Under the pieces are notes generated by a model, which saw only the letters and a list, made by a program, of their open reading frames with translations, was not told the DNA's origin and ran no database searches. Both the position numbers and the translations under genes were made by a program. Below, piece after piece: positions 1 through 12,000 of a DNA stretch of 64,000 nt. Every line of letters begins with the position of its first letter. Position 1 is the first letter of the stretch. Origin of the DNA: Isoetes taiwanensis. Taxonomy: Eukaryota; Streptophyta; Lycopodiopsida; Isoetales; Isoetaceae. The DNA is taken from contig JAJEKV010000771.1 in the NCBI GenBank assembly GCA_021234155.1, positions 29,157-93,156 on the forward strand. The letters run 5' to 3'.

Positions 1-381
1 ATAATATCAATGACCACAAATGTACCAATGTAGCCATCATTACAGATAATAAAACACAATAACCTAACATGTTATTTTAAACTTCACAGCGAAACAAAGG
101 TTTAAACTTCGCAAAAAAAAAAAATCGAATTTTTTTTTTTTTTTTTTTTTTGAATTAAGCGAAACTTTTTTTTTTCCCGCCGGTAGGTTAAAAATACGAA
201 AAATACGTATTTAACCTAAAAATACATATTTTTGGACTTTATACGTCTGGAAAAATAATTTCGTACGTACAGAACCTATCCCTGGGGCACACAAGGACAA
301 TCAAAACATATGTAATTGTGTTTCACATTTTTTTTTTTTTTTTTTTTAATTTCATGGTTCTGCGCCGCAATCTAAACGCGG

Positions 382-390
382 CATATAAAG
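382..390 (+). promoter_or_regulatory. Possible TATA box, copy A
   Basis: CATATAAAG follows a poly(T) tract and is kept at 7436-7444 in copy B, in otherwise diverging sequence. About 80-100 bases downstream no long frame is conserved between the copies (a 76-codon frame at 397-627 is not kept), so any transcript is unidentified. Confidence 0.3.
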
Positions 391-876
391 CCACCTGTGT
401 GGCCAGATTTTAGAAAAACCCAGGTTACTGTTCTTCCTTGTTATTCTTTTGGGGTTCTTTGTTCCTTGGCGGCCTTTTTTGCAACTAATGTTTGGGGCCG
501 GAAAATGGCGTGGGCGGCTATGACACAAATTTCATCTCGAGGGCGGATGCATCACTATAGCCGAGTGTCGGATGCATGCATGTTTAAGAGCCGAGCTCTT
601 CGGCTGACTCCCTCTCTCGATATCTAGCTAATGCCAGCGACTTTCTTTTATATTCTTTCTGACCAAAGGCGGATGGTTCATGAAGTGATTAAACGAGAGA
701 TAAGGGCCGCGTGCTTCCTCTGTCGACTCTTCTAAATTAGCGGTTTCTAATGGAGCATCATCTATACCATCGAATTTCGATTCTGAAATGCCGTACAAAA
801 AGTAAGAATCAAAGGATATCGGTTGTTGGACAATCTTTTACGAGATTGGGCGCGGGGTCTCTGATGGGGCCAATTG

Positions 877-993
877 GGCCAGCTCGGGTTGCGGCCAAAG
901 GACTTCTAGAATCAATTCTAGCATTGATTATCGGATGGGCCATTTCGAGGTTGCGGCACAAGGAATTCTAGAATCAATTCTAGCATTGATTAT
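877..993. repeat. Paired palindrome-bearing repeat, copy A
   Basis: Two adjacent copies of a roughly 60-bp segment each contain CTAGAAT-CA-ATTCTAG, an inverted repeat with a 2-base spacer, followed by gcattgatta. The same pair occurs at 7939-8058. A GGGCCA word precedes each member. Function unknown; could be a protein-binding site pair upstream of the gene further on. Confidence 0.55.
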
Positions 994-1189
994 TCAAATA
1001 CTAGGTGCAAATTTAATGTAACTCTTTTAATTTTTTGCATTCTCAAATTTTTTTATTACTTTGATCTTTGAGAGGGTTTGCCTATGACATTTGTAGTTGT
1101 TAGCACTTTTTCACTTCTTGGGCAGGCTACCAACTATCTATTGCAATCTTTTAATATTTCAAAGTGAAATCATGAGTTTCTAATCAATC

Positions 1190-3235
1190 TTTCCCCTTCC
1201 TCTTCCTTTTCCTTTTCCATTTGCAATTTTCCTTTTCCTTGGACAATTTCCTTTGTGTTTCCAGTTCAAGTGTTAAAACCCATTTCCAATTCCTCTGTTT
1301 CCGTGCCCTTTTCTCCCGCCTCTTTTAATGTTTGCGACTTAGGAATCTTCCATTGGACTATATGCTTTTTTTCCCACTGAGACTTAGCGATTCTATCTAC
1401 TTTAAACTTCCGTTTCGTTCTTTTCCCAAATATTTTTTTTTGGATGGAAACCTATTCAGCTCAGACTCATTTTTATACTTTCTAATTAATAGAAACCTTT
1501 CCATCATTGCTAGGCTATAAGAGGTTTTTGTGCATTTTAACCTTCCCTTTGCTCTATTTCATATCCTTTTTCCATTCCATTTTCTTACACTTTCCTTTTT
1601 ATTTCTTATTTTCCTTCTTTTTACTTTTCTCCTTCTCTCTCTTTTTTTTTTTACCCTCTTCTCCCTCCTCTTTTTCTTTTTTCCTTTTCTCCTTCTCATT
1701 TTTCCCTTTTTTTTCCCTTTTTTTTTTTCCCTCTTCCCTTTTCACCTTTCTCCACCCTTCCCTTTTTCTCATGCTCTTTTTTCCTTTCCTTTTCCCATTC
1801 CTTTTGCTTTTCTCTTTTCCTTTCCCTTTTCTCATGCCCTTTTTGCATTCCTTTTCCCCACCCTTTTTTTTAATGTTTTTTCTTCCTTCCTCACCCTCTT
1901 CTTCTTTATCTCATGTCTCTTTTTTCCCTTTTTCTTCTTCTTCCTTTTTTCTCCTTGTCTTTTTCCTTTCCTTCCCCCTTTTCGCCCTCTATTTTTCCTT
2001 TTCCTTTTCCTTCTTTTTTTTCATCATTTCCCCACCCTTTCCATTTTTTCGTGCCCTTTTCTCTTTTTCCCCCTTTTCCCTTTCCCTTTTCCCTTTCCTT
2101 TTTCCTTTTCCCTTTTTCCCATGTATTTTTCCATTCCTTTTTCCACTTTTTTTTTTTTACTTGCCTTTTTTCTTTTCCTTTTTTTACCCTCTTCCCCTTT
2201 TCCCTTCCCTATTGCCCGTTTTACTTTTTCTTTTCCCTTTTCCCATGCTCTTTTTTTTTTCATTTTTACCCTTTCCTCACCTTTTCCCTCTTCCAATTTT
2301 TTTCGTTTGCCCTTTTTCCCTTCCTCTTTTCCTTTTCCCCTCCTTATTCCTCGTGTTCTTTTTTCTTTCCCCTTTTCCTTTTAAGCCCTTTTTTCCTTTT
2401 TTCCTTTTCCTTCTTTTTTTTTCATCCTTTTCTCTTTTTCCATGCCCATTTTCCTTTTCCTTTCCACCTTTTTTTTCCCTTCTCTCTTTTTTTCCTTTCC
2501 ATTTTCCCACACCTTTTTCCATTCCATTTTTCCACCTTTTTCATGCCCTTTTTCCTCCTTTTCCCACCCTCTTCCCCCTTTTCCTTTTTCCTTTTTTTCT
2601 ATTCCATGTTTTTCTTTCTCTTTTTTGCTTTTAAGCTTTTCCCTTTTCCCTTTTCCCTTTTCCATCTCTTTTTCCTTTTTTTTTTTCCTTTCCTCACCCT
2701 TTTCCTCTTCTCGTGCCACTTTCTCCTTCCTCTCTCATTTTCCCTTTCCCTTTTCCTCGTGCCTTTTTCCCTTTTTAGCCTCCTTTTTCTTTTTCCTTCC
2801 CTTTCTATTTTTCCATGCCCTTTTCCCTCTCTCCACCATTCTTATCTTCCCTTTTTCCCTTAGTCACCCTGAATGTCTTCACATTTTTTTTTTGTTGCCT
2901 TTTTTCTTCCTTTTCCTCCTTTCCCCTTTTCTTTTCCCTTATTTTGTCCTCACCCTTTTCCTTTTCATAGTGTCTTTTTTTCCTTCCTTTTTTCCTTTCT
3001 TTTTCTTGATTTTTGACATTGCTCTTTTCCCTTTCCTTTTTCCTTCTTGGTCTTTCTCTTTCCCCTTTTCCTTTTCATAGTGTCTTTTTTCCTTCTTTTT
3101 TCTCCCTTTCTTTTTCTTTCCCTTTCAAATTGCTCTTTTTCCTTTCCTTTTCCTTCTCCGTCTTTCCCTTTTGCAGTGCCTTTTTGCCTCTCACTTTGCC
3201 CTTTTTCCGCCCATTTCCCTTTCCTCTTAAGAGTT
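1190..3235. repeat. Long polypyrimidine tract (TTTTCC/CATGCCC)
   Basis: About 2 kb of almost pure C/T on the plus strand made of degenerate ccttttccc words with recurrent catgccc and tcatgccc interruptions. The long frames across it in either strand (up to 375 codons rich in F, S, L and P, or in K, E, G and R) are low-complexity by-products and not genes. Copy B has ordinary sequence at the same place (8240-8480). At the left edge the tract does not simply begin: copy-A words are progressively replaced by pyrimidines while islands such as agtgttaaaacccatttcc remain aligned. The tract at 38712-40490 is a similar composition on the opposite strand. Confidence 0.8.
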
Positions 3236-3786
3236 AGCATGGCCAATCATGGTGGTGGGAAGTTGTGCGATAAATCTCTTCCTTCAAATGCTATAAAATT
3301 TTTCTCAACTATCTAAATTAGGGTTTGATGCAAGACATACGCTAAAAACTTTATAATATAAGATCTAGTCAGGTTCGACGTGAAATGGCCCATGAGGTAT
3401 GTATGTTGAATTCAAACTTCAATTATAGCGAACAACCATACGTGCTCAACTAGACATTATACAACTCTGCCATCTTCTACTTACAAACATCTTCAATATG
3501 GTCGATTGTTATAGCCAAGTATGCAAAGAGAATAATAAATAAATTAAAAAATAAAGTATAAAGATAATATAAAATAAAATATCTTTGCCATGCAATAATT
3601 AATTCGGCGTGAGTCACATGAGTGAAACTATATTTTTTGTCATGTATTTCAACGATATCATTTTTGAGGGGATATCGGGTCTACATAGAGCCGGGATCCT
3701 TTAATATTCTTTAAAGGCAAGCGTTTGGCCCATACTGGGATACCGGGCAAGCCTTTGGCCCATACCCCGGGATATCGGTGATGCGA
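3236..3786. other. AT-rich leader region of copy A, no gene
   Basis: Contains sequence shared with 8490-8760 and then the promoter-proximal block shared with 19137-19283. No reading frame of note. Position 3632 is the point where copy B carries the DDE-1 transposon. Confidence 0.5.
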
Positions 3787-3795
3787 CTATAAAAG
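3787..3795 (+). promoter_or_regulatory. TATA box of the broken copy-A gene
   Basis: CTATAAAAG, 79 bases before the ATG at 3874, identical to the box at 19283-19291 in copy B. Two TTTGGCCCATAC repeats lie just upstream (3724-3766). Confidence 0.6.
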
Positions 3796-3873
3796 AGCAT
3801 CATCTAACTTACAATTTCAAACATCAAGCCCTTGTGTTGTAACGGGTATCACGATCTCTTGTGTTCGGTGAAT

Positions 3874-4693
3874 ATGGCATCTCTTAAATCTTTGTTGAAA
3901 CACGAGGAGGTGGGCTGAGTGCGGTTTGATAAAGTCATCGCGGCAAAAATACCGTCGGGCAGCCCGGCAAGAGTTGCTCCTGGCCGAGGACGGGATGTTT
4001 CGAGTGAGTGAAAGCAAAAGCTTCAATAAGCAGCGTGCGAACTTCTGTTGATGATCCTTACAAGTGTTATCGCAGGAGTCCGGTACCATCCACACGTCCT
4101 AGCTACATTTATCGGTCTTGCCATGGCTAAAGCTGGTTATTCTCCCAATGTCAAGGACAAGATGCGGGAAAAGAGGCCGAGGGTTCTCAAAGTTTCTCCT
4201 TTGTGCTCCTTCAAAAGTTCTTTCGATTCGTCGGGCTCAAGGAGTCCAGCTCACGAAAGGGTTACTAATAAAGCCATGATTACCAGCCTCTGTTGGATTC
4301 GGTGGCTAACTTTGTGAAGGGCGGTAGCGAGATTGCTTTGAGTGTCTGCCCAGCCCACTCAAATTGCCGGCGAATTGTGGGTATGGTAAAGGATGCGACT
4401 CATTCTCTCTTTGCTAGCGGACCTCCGGTGCTGAAAAATGCATGTACACTATTTATGATATCCAAGGATCGGCGGAGATCCCATGACTAGCATTTACTAC
4501 GGCAAGTGTGAGAATGACAAGGAAGAGTGATGGAAAAGCGAGAATCTTCGCGACAATGAGTTATTTGTGATGAGGGCCACCTTCCAGCTTATCTCCGGTG
4601 CCAATGTTTCCATGCATGCTAGCACTTTTGCTAAGGCTTACATCAAGGATCTTTGGGGACTTTGTTGACTGGCTCAATAGTGATAGTAAGTAG
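3874..4693 (+). pseudogene. Frameshifted copy of the 273-codon gene
   Basis: Aligns end to end with the intact frame at 19370-20191, beginning with the same ATGGCATCTCTTAAATC and ending at the same AGTAAGTAG, but small insertions, deletions and clustered substitutions shift the frame repeatedly. The changes concentrate where copy B has CAG or CTG (for example cccagcaag becomes cccggcaag, ctgagtctgag becomes ctgagtgcgg, tcagtactgcc becomes tcggtcttgcc). That pattern is unusual for random decay and may be consensus error at methylated CHG sites, so the gene could be less broken than it reads. As written it cannot make the protein. Confidence 0.75.
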
Positions 4694-4840
4694 ACTTGTC
4701 AACAAGCATTGTATTTTCCGTCTTGTCTCTTCTCTTCGGTGCCTTAGTATGCACTTATTCCCCCTTTGTGTCGACACTATTATGGATGAGAATCCAAATT
4801 ATTCTAAATAAATGAAGTGTCATCAAGTGAAATATAGCAT

Positions 4841-5574
4841 AGTTAGCTAACGGCTAACGCGAAAATAACGGCTAAGGAGTTATCAGCCAAGGTGATAACG
4901 TGTTATTTTGAGGCCAAAAAAAAAATTCGAATTTTAACAAAATAAAACTTATTATTGACTAATTCGAGCATGCTGAATTCAAATATGGAATCAGAATTTT
5001 GAACAGACTACTCTAACCTGCTAAAAGTTCATCTTAGTACCCAAACCTGTGTTGCGCTCAGTCTTACAGAATTCCCTTCATGTATCTGCATGCTTCAGAT
5101 CGTCATGAACTTACAACAAAGCACTGTTATAAACTCGGAAAACCAATTTAAACAAAGGATAAAACCAAATTATTGACTAATTCGAGCATGTTGAATTCAA
5201 ATTTGGAATTCTTTTGAGCAGCACTACTCTAAGGTAAAAGTTCATCTTAGTACCCAAACGTGTGGTTGCGCTGAATTCCCTTCATGTATGCAGATGCTTC
5301 GGATCGTCATGAAACAACAAAGCACCTCTATAAACTTCGGCACATGGAAAGAAACATACCGGCCGCCGTTTTGGATTCTTAGCGTCATTTTTTGCGTCCT
5401 CGATTCGATGCAATCAAGCGGCTGTTAGCACCAGAGGCGCCAAGGAGACACGGAGGAGAAGCACAGGAAAAAAAAAACAGGGGAAAAAAATGGGTCGAAA
5501 AAAAGTGGCCCCAAAATAATACGTTATTTTACGTTATTCTTTTTGATAACGGATAACGTGTTATCACAGTGATA
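4841..5574. mobile_element. MITE-like inverted-repeat segment, copy A
   Basis: Left part contains GATAACGTGTTATTTTGAGGCC, right part GGCCCCAAAATAATACGTTATT, an imperfect inverted repeat about 600 bases apart, with further TAACG and TGATAA words outside. No coding capacity. The same segment lies at 29671-30314 in copy B. Because both copies contain it, no empty site is available to prove mobility or define its ends. Confidence 0.4.
4951..5339. repeat. Internal tandem duplication unique to copy A
   Basis: A roughly 190-base segment beginning ttattgactaattcgagc and containing catcttagtacccaaac and cgtcatgaa occurs at about 4954 and again at about 5173. Copy B (29800-30000) has it once, so the duplication came after the copies separated or was lost from B. 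Confidence 0.65.
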
Positions 5575-6750
5575 AGAAAGAGGTTTTATGAGATTTCCTG
5601 GAAGATGACACAATGGACAGCGTACTTGGTGAAGAGCTGAAAGATTTGCAAGCCAAGAGCATTGTGGTCAGCAACCTCAGGGCTTCCATTCAACTTGTGA
5701 AGAAGTCTAACAACAATGATTTCAAATTTCTGAAGCTCAAGTTCTGTTGTTTCGAAAGCGTAGCTCAGGGTAAGAACTTTGCCATAGGCATATAGAATTA
5801 GAATGCACTTTGCCATAGGCATCTAGAATTAGAACGCATGTATCGGAGTATCATGTGTTTCATTGTCAGTGCAAAAGCTATACTGAGCCTTTTCTGTTCA
5901 GTTATTGACATGATGAAGAACAATTGCTTTAGTGTGTTATCTCCAACAAGTTGAAGGACTGATAATGTGGCTGTTGTCCATGTCAAACAAAAAAAAAACA
6001 ATTTAAGTCTACATTTTAGTTTTATGCATATCATAAAGAAAAAAATTCAAGTTTCTTTGCATCAAAAGAATGACCATGCTGGGATTTGTGACCGCCATAG
6101 CAATTGAAGGCAGTATTGTACCTGGTTTATCAGTGTTCTATTTAGGGCATGAATTTTTTCTTCAATTGTGGTAAATGCAGATGTTGTGTGATATGCAGGA
6201 GAAATATTGTGATGTTACTTGCCTTGCATTGTTCCACATATGAAATTGTTATATAGTTAAGAGCAAGGGACGACAAGGGCTGGGAATCACTTATGTATTG
6301 TCTTTTTCATCACATGATACTTCAGATCTGTGCATGATGACAAAGCATATATGAAGTCTAAGAGCAAGGAATGAATTTATAAGGCTACAGGTTCTAGATC
6401 AATGCCTAGAGTATGACCATCACTATATTACTTTGTTGCCTACAGAAAGAAATAATCATAGAGCAAGGACCAAGATATTGAAGTCCTGATATGGAGAAGC
6501 AGAATGAGTAAACAGAGAAATTCTCATGGTTGAGACAGATCATGTTACAATAGCCCCATGTCCCATGTCGTTCACAAAATTGAAGGCTTGATTATTGAGC
6601 ACAGAAGATGCAAGTTCCACTTCCGGTGGATTCAATGGTTGGATGGTTCAATGGTTGCTTGAGAAGCTTGCATGCATGCAATAGCTCTTTTGTTATAGCG
6701 CTTTTGTTATCTGACATGGTAATTGCTGTGTTGTAAGTTCTATAGCATTG

Positions 6751-7028
6751 CTTTAACACTCTCAATTGTTGCACCAGTAGTTATTATAATTGGCACACAT
6801 GGAAAAGAAACAATTAGATATTGACAATTAAATATAGGTTTCAAATTTAATTTGTGCAGTCTTGAGTAGAGCTTTCATATTGTATTTGCTTTAACACGCT
6901 CAATTGTTGCACCAGTAGTTATTATAATTGGCACACATGGAAAAGAAACAATTAGATATTGACAATTAAATATAGGTTTCAAATTTAATTTGTGCAGTCT
7001 TGAATAGAGCTTTCATATTGTATTTGCA
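6751..7028. repeat. 138-bp tandem duplication at the unit end
   Basis: The block starting ctttaacac(t/g)ctcaattg at 6751 is repeated at 6889 with few changes and runs to the boundary with copy B. It is also present twice in copy B (from 40992), where the second copy is cut at 41200 by Hel-5. Confidence 0.8.
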
Positions 7029-7155
7029 ACATAATATCAATGATGACAAATGTACCAATGTAGCCATCATTACAGATAATAAAACACAATAACCTAACAT
7101 GTTATTTAAACTTACTTGAAACAAAAGTTTTCGCTTCATGAAAAAAAAAAAAATC

Positions 7156-7189
<34 letters not shown>

Positions 7190-7435
7190 AAACCGGTTTA
7201 AACTACTACGCTGAACTTTTTTTTCCGGCCCGGTGGGTTAAAAAAAAATACGAAAAATACATATTTAACCTAAAAATATATATTTTTGGACTTTATACGT
7301 CTGGAAAAATAATTTCGTACGTACAGAACCTATCCCTGGGGCACACAAGGACAATCAAAACATATGTAATTGTGTGTTTCACATTTTTTTTTTTTTTTTT
7401 AAATTTCATGGTTCTGCACCGCAATCTAAACGCGG

Positions 7436-7444
7436 CATATAAAG
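7436..7444 (+). promoter_or_regulatory. Possible TATA box, copy B
   Basis: Counterpart of the CATATAAAG box at 382-390, again behind a poly(T) tract; no conserved frame follows. Confidence 0.3.
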
Positions 7445-7938
7445 CCACCTGTGTGGCCAGATTTTAGAAAAACCCCGCTACTGTTCTTCCTTATGTTTCT
7501 TTGCCGGATTTCTTTGTTCCTTGGGGTTTCAATTTTGCAACTAATGTTTGGGAGCGGAAAATGGCGTGGAAGCGGCTATGACACAAATTTCATCCGAAGC
7601 GGATGCATCACTATAGCCAATGTCGGATGCATGCATATTTAAGAGCCCGAGCTCTTGCGGCAGCCCCCACTCTCGATATCTAGCTAATGCCCATCGACTT
7701 TCTTTTTATATTCTTTCGCGACCAAAGGCGAGATGGTTCATGAAGTGATAAGAACAGAGATAAGGGCACGCGTGCTTCCTCTGTCGACTCTTCTAAATTG
7801 GCGTTTCTAATGGAGCATCATCTATACCATCCGAATTTCGATTCTTAAATGCCGTACAAAGAAGTAAGAATCAAAGGATATCGGTTGTTGGACAATCTTT
7901 TTCTCGAGATTGGGCAGGGGTCTCTCGATGGGGCCGGT

Positions 7939-8058
7939 GGGCCAGCTCAAGTTGCAAAACACAAGGACTTCTAGAATCAATTCTAGCATTGATTATCAGA
8001 TGGGCCAGCTCAGGTTGCAGCACAAGGAATTCTAGAATCAATTCTAGCATTGATTATT
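7939..8058. repeat. Paired palindrome-bearing repeat, copy B
   Basis: Same arrangement as 877-993: two segments with gggccagctca, gttgca and CTAGAAT-CA-ATTCTAG. The pairing is kept in both units. Confidence 0.55.
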
Positions 8059-9077
8059 CAAATACTAGGTGCAAATTTAATGTAACTCTTTTAATCTGTT
8101 GCATTCTCAAATGCTTTTATTACTTTGATCTTTGAGAGGGTTTATACGTGATGTATGACATTTGTGGTTGTTAGCACTTTTTCACTTCTTGGGCTTGAGC
8201 TACCAACTATCTATGATGCAATCTAAGTAATATTTCCAAAGTGAAATCATGAGTTTCTAATCCAATCAAGTTGCTCGTGTACTCCTTAAAGTCCATGTGC
8301 AATTAATGTTCGAAGTTGGACAATTTACTTGTGTACCAGTTCAAGTGTTAAAACCCATTTCCAATTAATGTTTGAAGTTACTACTCTCCACCTCATTTAA
8401 ATGTTCTGCGACTTAGGAATCTTCCATTGGACTATAAAATTTTTCGTATAGCCACTGATCCTCTAGTGTTTGAGACCTAAACGATACTATCTATCTAGTC
8501 AGTTCGACGTGAAATGGCCCATGAGGTATGTATGTTGAATTCAAACTTCAATTATAGCGAACAACCATACGTGCTCAACTAGACATTATACAACTCTGGC
8601 ATCTTCTACTTACAGCATCTTCAATATGGTCGGTGTTATAGCCAAGTATGCAAGAGAATAATAAATAAATTAAAAATAAAGTATAAAGATAATATAAAAT
8701 AAAATATCTTTGCCATGCAATAATTAATTACGACGTGAGTCACATGAGTGAAACTATATTGGGGTGTGTTTTTTATTTACATACTCAATCTCTAGTGTGG
8801 GCGACGCATGTGCTGGTTGAGTGCTGGACCCGTCACATTACATTTTCGCCGCACGTCAAAGGCCTTCACGCGTCATTTTCTCTTGGGCGCCAAATTCTGT
8901 TGGTCGATCCGAAGCACCGGAATTTGCCACTTCAGCAATCCGTGGTGCTGCTAATCCGTGCTGCTGATGCGAGGTTGTGACCGCTGATGCAAAATGAATT
9001 TTAAAATTAGATTTGGCGGTTTTGGTACTGTCCACAGCAATAATTTCATGAGTTTCTTTGCTGCTAATTTTCTCCAG

Positions 9078-12000
9078 TTCTGGTGGCGCACTGGAGAGAG
9101 GCTTTTTGTGCATCTGTGTGCAAGACACATGTTAATTTTGATGTGGACAAACTGCTATCTAGCCTTCAATTTTTTCAGGAACAGGGTGAAAACTTCTCTG
9201 CCATTTGTTCTCGAATTGCTGATGCAATTTCTCAGCAATCTGCAATTGAAGATTCCATTTCCGGGATAAATACAAGCGAATTTGTGCAAGAATTGCAGCA
9301 TGGTAACTGATACTCATAATTCATTACATATTATTTGGTGCTGACAAGCAAAATAGACACAATTTGAATGATAAGCAACTTATTTGTGAATCAAGATGCA
9401 GAACAAGAGATCCACACTGCTACAACAGATCCCATACATCCAGGTACTAATTTACTTCATAGTTGTTGGGAACTGCTCTCCTAATTTGTTGGTGTTGGTT
9501 GTGTTGATGAACTGCTTTCATGTTTAGAATCTTTTCCCGAACCTTATGAACAAATTGAATCAAATGCGCAATTACCTGAAGGCAATGAATGTCACGAAGT
9601 TTTGCAGCCTTGTTTCCAAGGTAATTTCCAAGTCTTTTTCTTTTCTTTCAATCTTTTTACTTAATTTAAGTAATTTTATTTCTTATCCATCTTTAGATTC
9701 TTTTCCCCAAGACTTTGAAGATTATGAAGGTTGGCGCCAACAAAGCACTCAAGAAACCCAATGTCATGAAGAACCTTGTTTTGAAGGTAAGTAAGTTTAG
9801 CAATTTACTCGGTTTGAAAAGATTTCTCTAATATTGAACTTCAAAAATATTTTGCAGATGGTGATGCTTTTAGAAGGTATAGAGCTGAGTTAAGGAGAAA
9901 GGAGAGGAGTCTTAAAAGGGAAAGAGAACTTGCAGCAGATGAAGAAGCCTTACTACAAGGAGATCTCATCACATGGAAAAAGAGAAGGTTATCAAAAAGA
10001 GTTGCACTCAAGGTAAAAAAGGTTCTTCAAAGTGCAAATTTTAAAGATAGAAAGGAGATACTTCAATCTGCAGCAAAGTGGCTTCCTGAACTTGCTGTTC
10101 CAAGCAGCAAGGAAGAGTCTATATTGAAGAGTATTGTAGAAAATTTAAAAAAATCTTTTGCAGCTCATAAGAATGAGAAGAAAACAGATATTAGGAGGGC
10201 AAGAAATGCTGCCATGGTTTATGCTGTCAATAGTGACATCAACAAATCAGCATTCTCTAGAACTCTATGCTTGAACAGAAAGATTGTTACAACTGCTGTA
10301 AGAAGGAGAGTATGTGCTGAACATGGTGATGGACCATGGTCCATGTTCAAGAATAAGATTAGATGTGACAAGCTATCTTACAATGAGAGAAAACTAGTTG
10401 TTGACTTTTGGAGGTACAACACAAGGGTTTCTCCATGTAAGAAGCATGTCATCAAGATTAAAGCCTCATCAGGAAAGAAGATCTTGCATGCACTTCACTT
10501 TTTTGAGGAGACCCAGGTAATTCTTAAGAAAATTGTTACAATGATGAAAAGTTTTAATATCACGACATGTCTTTGATTTCAAGCTTCGGGTAGTTTTTTA
10601 CCAACGCTTTGTAAAACAATATCCAGAATTTCAAATATCATTTTCAGCATTCCATGCTCAAACCTCCATATGTGAGGAAGGTAAAAGATAGAGAAACTTC
10701 TTTCTTTGTATCTATCATTTGAGAATTGACTTTGTGAGACCGGCCATAAACAAAGTAAGACTAGATCAGAACATTCATGGTACCAATTGCACATGCAATT
10801 GTGATTTATGTGGTCCGGGACCAACTTGCAATGCGTCTATATTTACATACACTTCAACCCTCGAGCTTTGGAGAGCTATGGTATGTTCTAAGGATGATTG
10901 AGGAAGAGTGGCATCAACATAACCGTCGCTCTTGAAATGCAAAACATGTGGAACAAAAAGATCCCAACTTGTCCACAAGAAAGAGATTACAAGTTGGACC
11001 ATCAAGTAGAGTGGAAGACATTTGTTAAGGTGATGCACATGTTCTTGACACGTTCTTGTGAAATGTACATGAATTGAAACTGTTTTCTTATATGACAGGT
11101 TTATGACGACAAGGTAACATTTTGCACACTTATAATCAACTAAGAACATTTGGTATTGCAATTGCCATTCTTATAGAAATAGTTATTTATGGGGCGAACA
11201 TAGTTGAAGAACCCATTTAAGAAGGTCTTTGAGAAGGTGAAAAATGTGAAGAAGAAAAAGTGCAAACAATAGCGGATTCCTTTGAAGACTGCAAAGAGAA
11301 TTGGTAAGCAAACTGTTGTTGAGCAGCCTCGTCAGAAAAGAAGTTTCAATAGCTACTAAGAAGGTACTATACTGCTAATGAATTGCTTATTCCAAGAAGG
11401 TGGTAATGACATGTGTTTATTGTCATTTTACAAACAAGCTCCCAAACCGTCAACAAGCTTGTGTACAAGAAAACACCGATTGCGAGTTATTCAAATTTGG
11501 TGACACCTTTCTTAATGCTTTTATTCCTCATAATTATGAAGCAAGATGGCAAGCAAAAACAGTTCAGTGGAGTGCTTGGCAACCTTTCCAAAGGACACTA
11601 TAGTTTCAGGTCATTGACTTTTGCAGAGAACTATACCTTCAAAATTCAACAAGAAATACAAAGCCCGCATTGGAGGAATGACCAATGCACCATTTTGGTG
11701 CATATCACTTATAGGCATGCTACCAATTCTACTGAGAGCAAAAAAAGAAAGATCGTTAAGGAAACACATTTCTATATAAGTGATGACAGAGAACATGATG
11801 TTCTCGTTTGTTCAACATTGCTTGCGTAAACATGCTATTTTTCTTGTTGATAGAGGTGTCAACTACAAGAATCATGTCATGTGGTCTGATGGTTGTTCCC
11901 ATCAATTTAAAGGTGCAAGGATGTTCTACTTCCTTGGCAGATTCTTTCAAAAAACAGGAATACCAATAAACTGGAACTTCTTTGCATCATATCATGGCAA

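Larger units (their letters stand above)
1..7030. repeat. Direct-repeat unit, copy A (uninterrupted)
   Basis: The sequence from position 1 restarts almost identically at 7031 (both begin ataatatcaatga). Matching blocks are 1-1190 with 7031-8240, 3360-3632 with 8490-8760, 3633-4740 with 19137-20245, 4740-6370 with 29562-31118 and 6371-6960 with 40613-41200. Copy A therefore gives the pre-insertion state for every large insertion in copy B. The unit holds a poly(T)-rich leader, a TATA-bearing region, one protein frame (broken here, intact in copy B) and a long AT-rich 3' part. It could be a tandem gene duplication, a complex satellite or an old integrated element; no reverse transcriptase, integrase or replication gene is visible in it. 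Confidence 0.85.

Noticed and set aside
1507-3316. Long plus- and minus-strand frames (up to 375 codons) in the polypyrimidine tract
   Set aside because: Low-complexity translations of a C/T tract, open in several frames at once, absent from copy B.
5586-5822. Overlapping 60- to 78-codon frames on both strands after the MITE-like segment
   Set aside because: The plus frame has a stop codon in copy B (30388 region); the minus frame is kept but has no promoter, family or length to support a gene.
1-8760. Copies A and B as the two LTRs of a retrotransposon
   Set aside because: The repeats are adjacent with no internal domain, no primer-binding site or polypurine tract at the junction, and no gag-pol between them.
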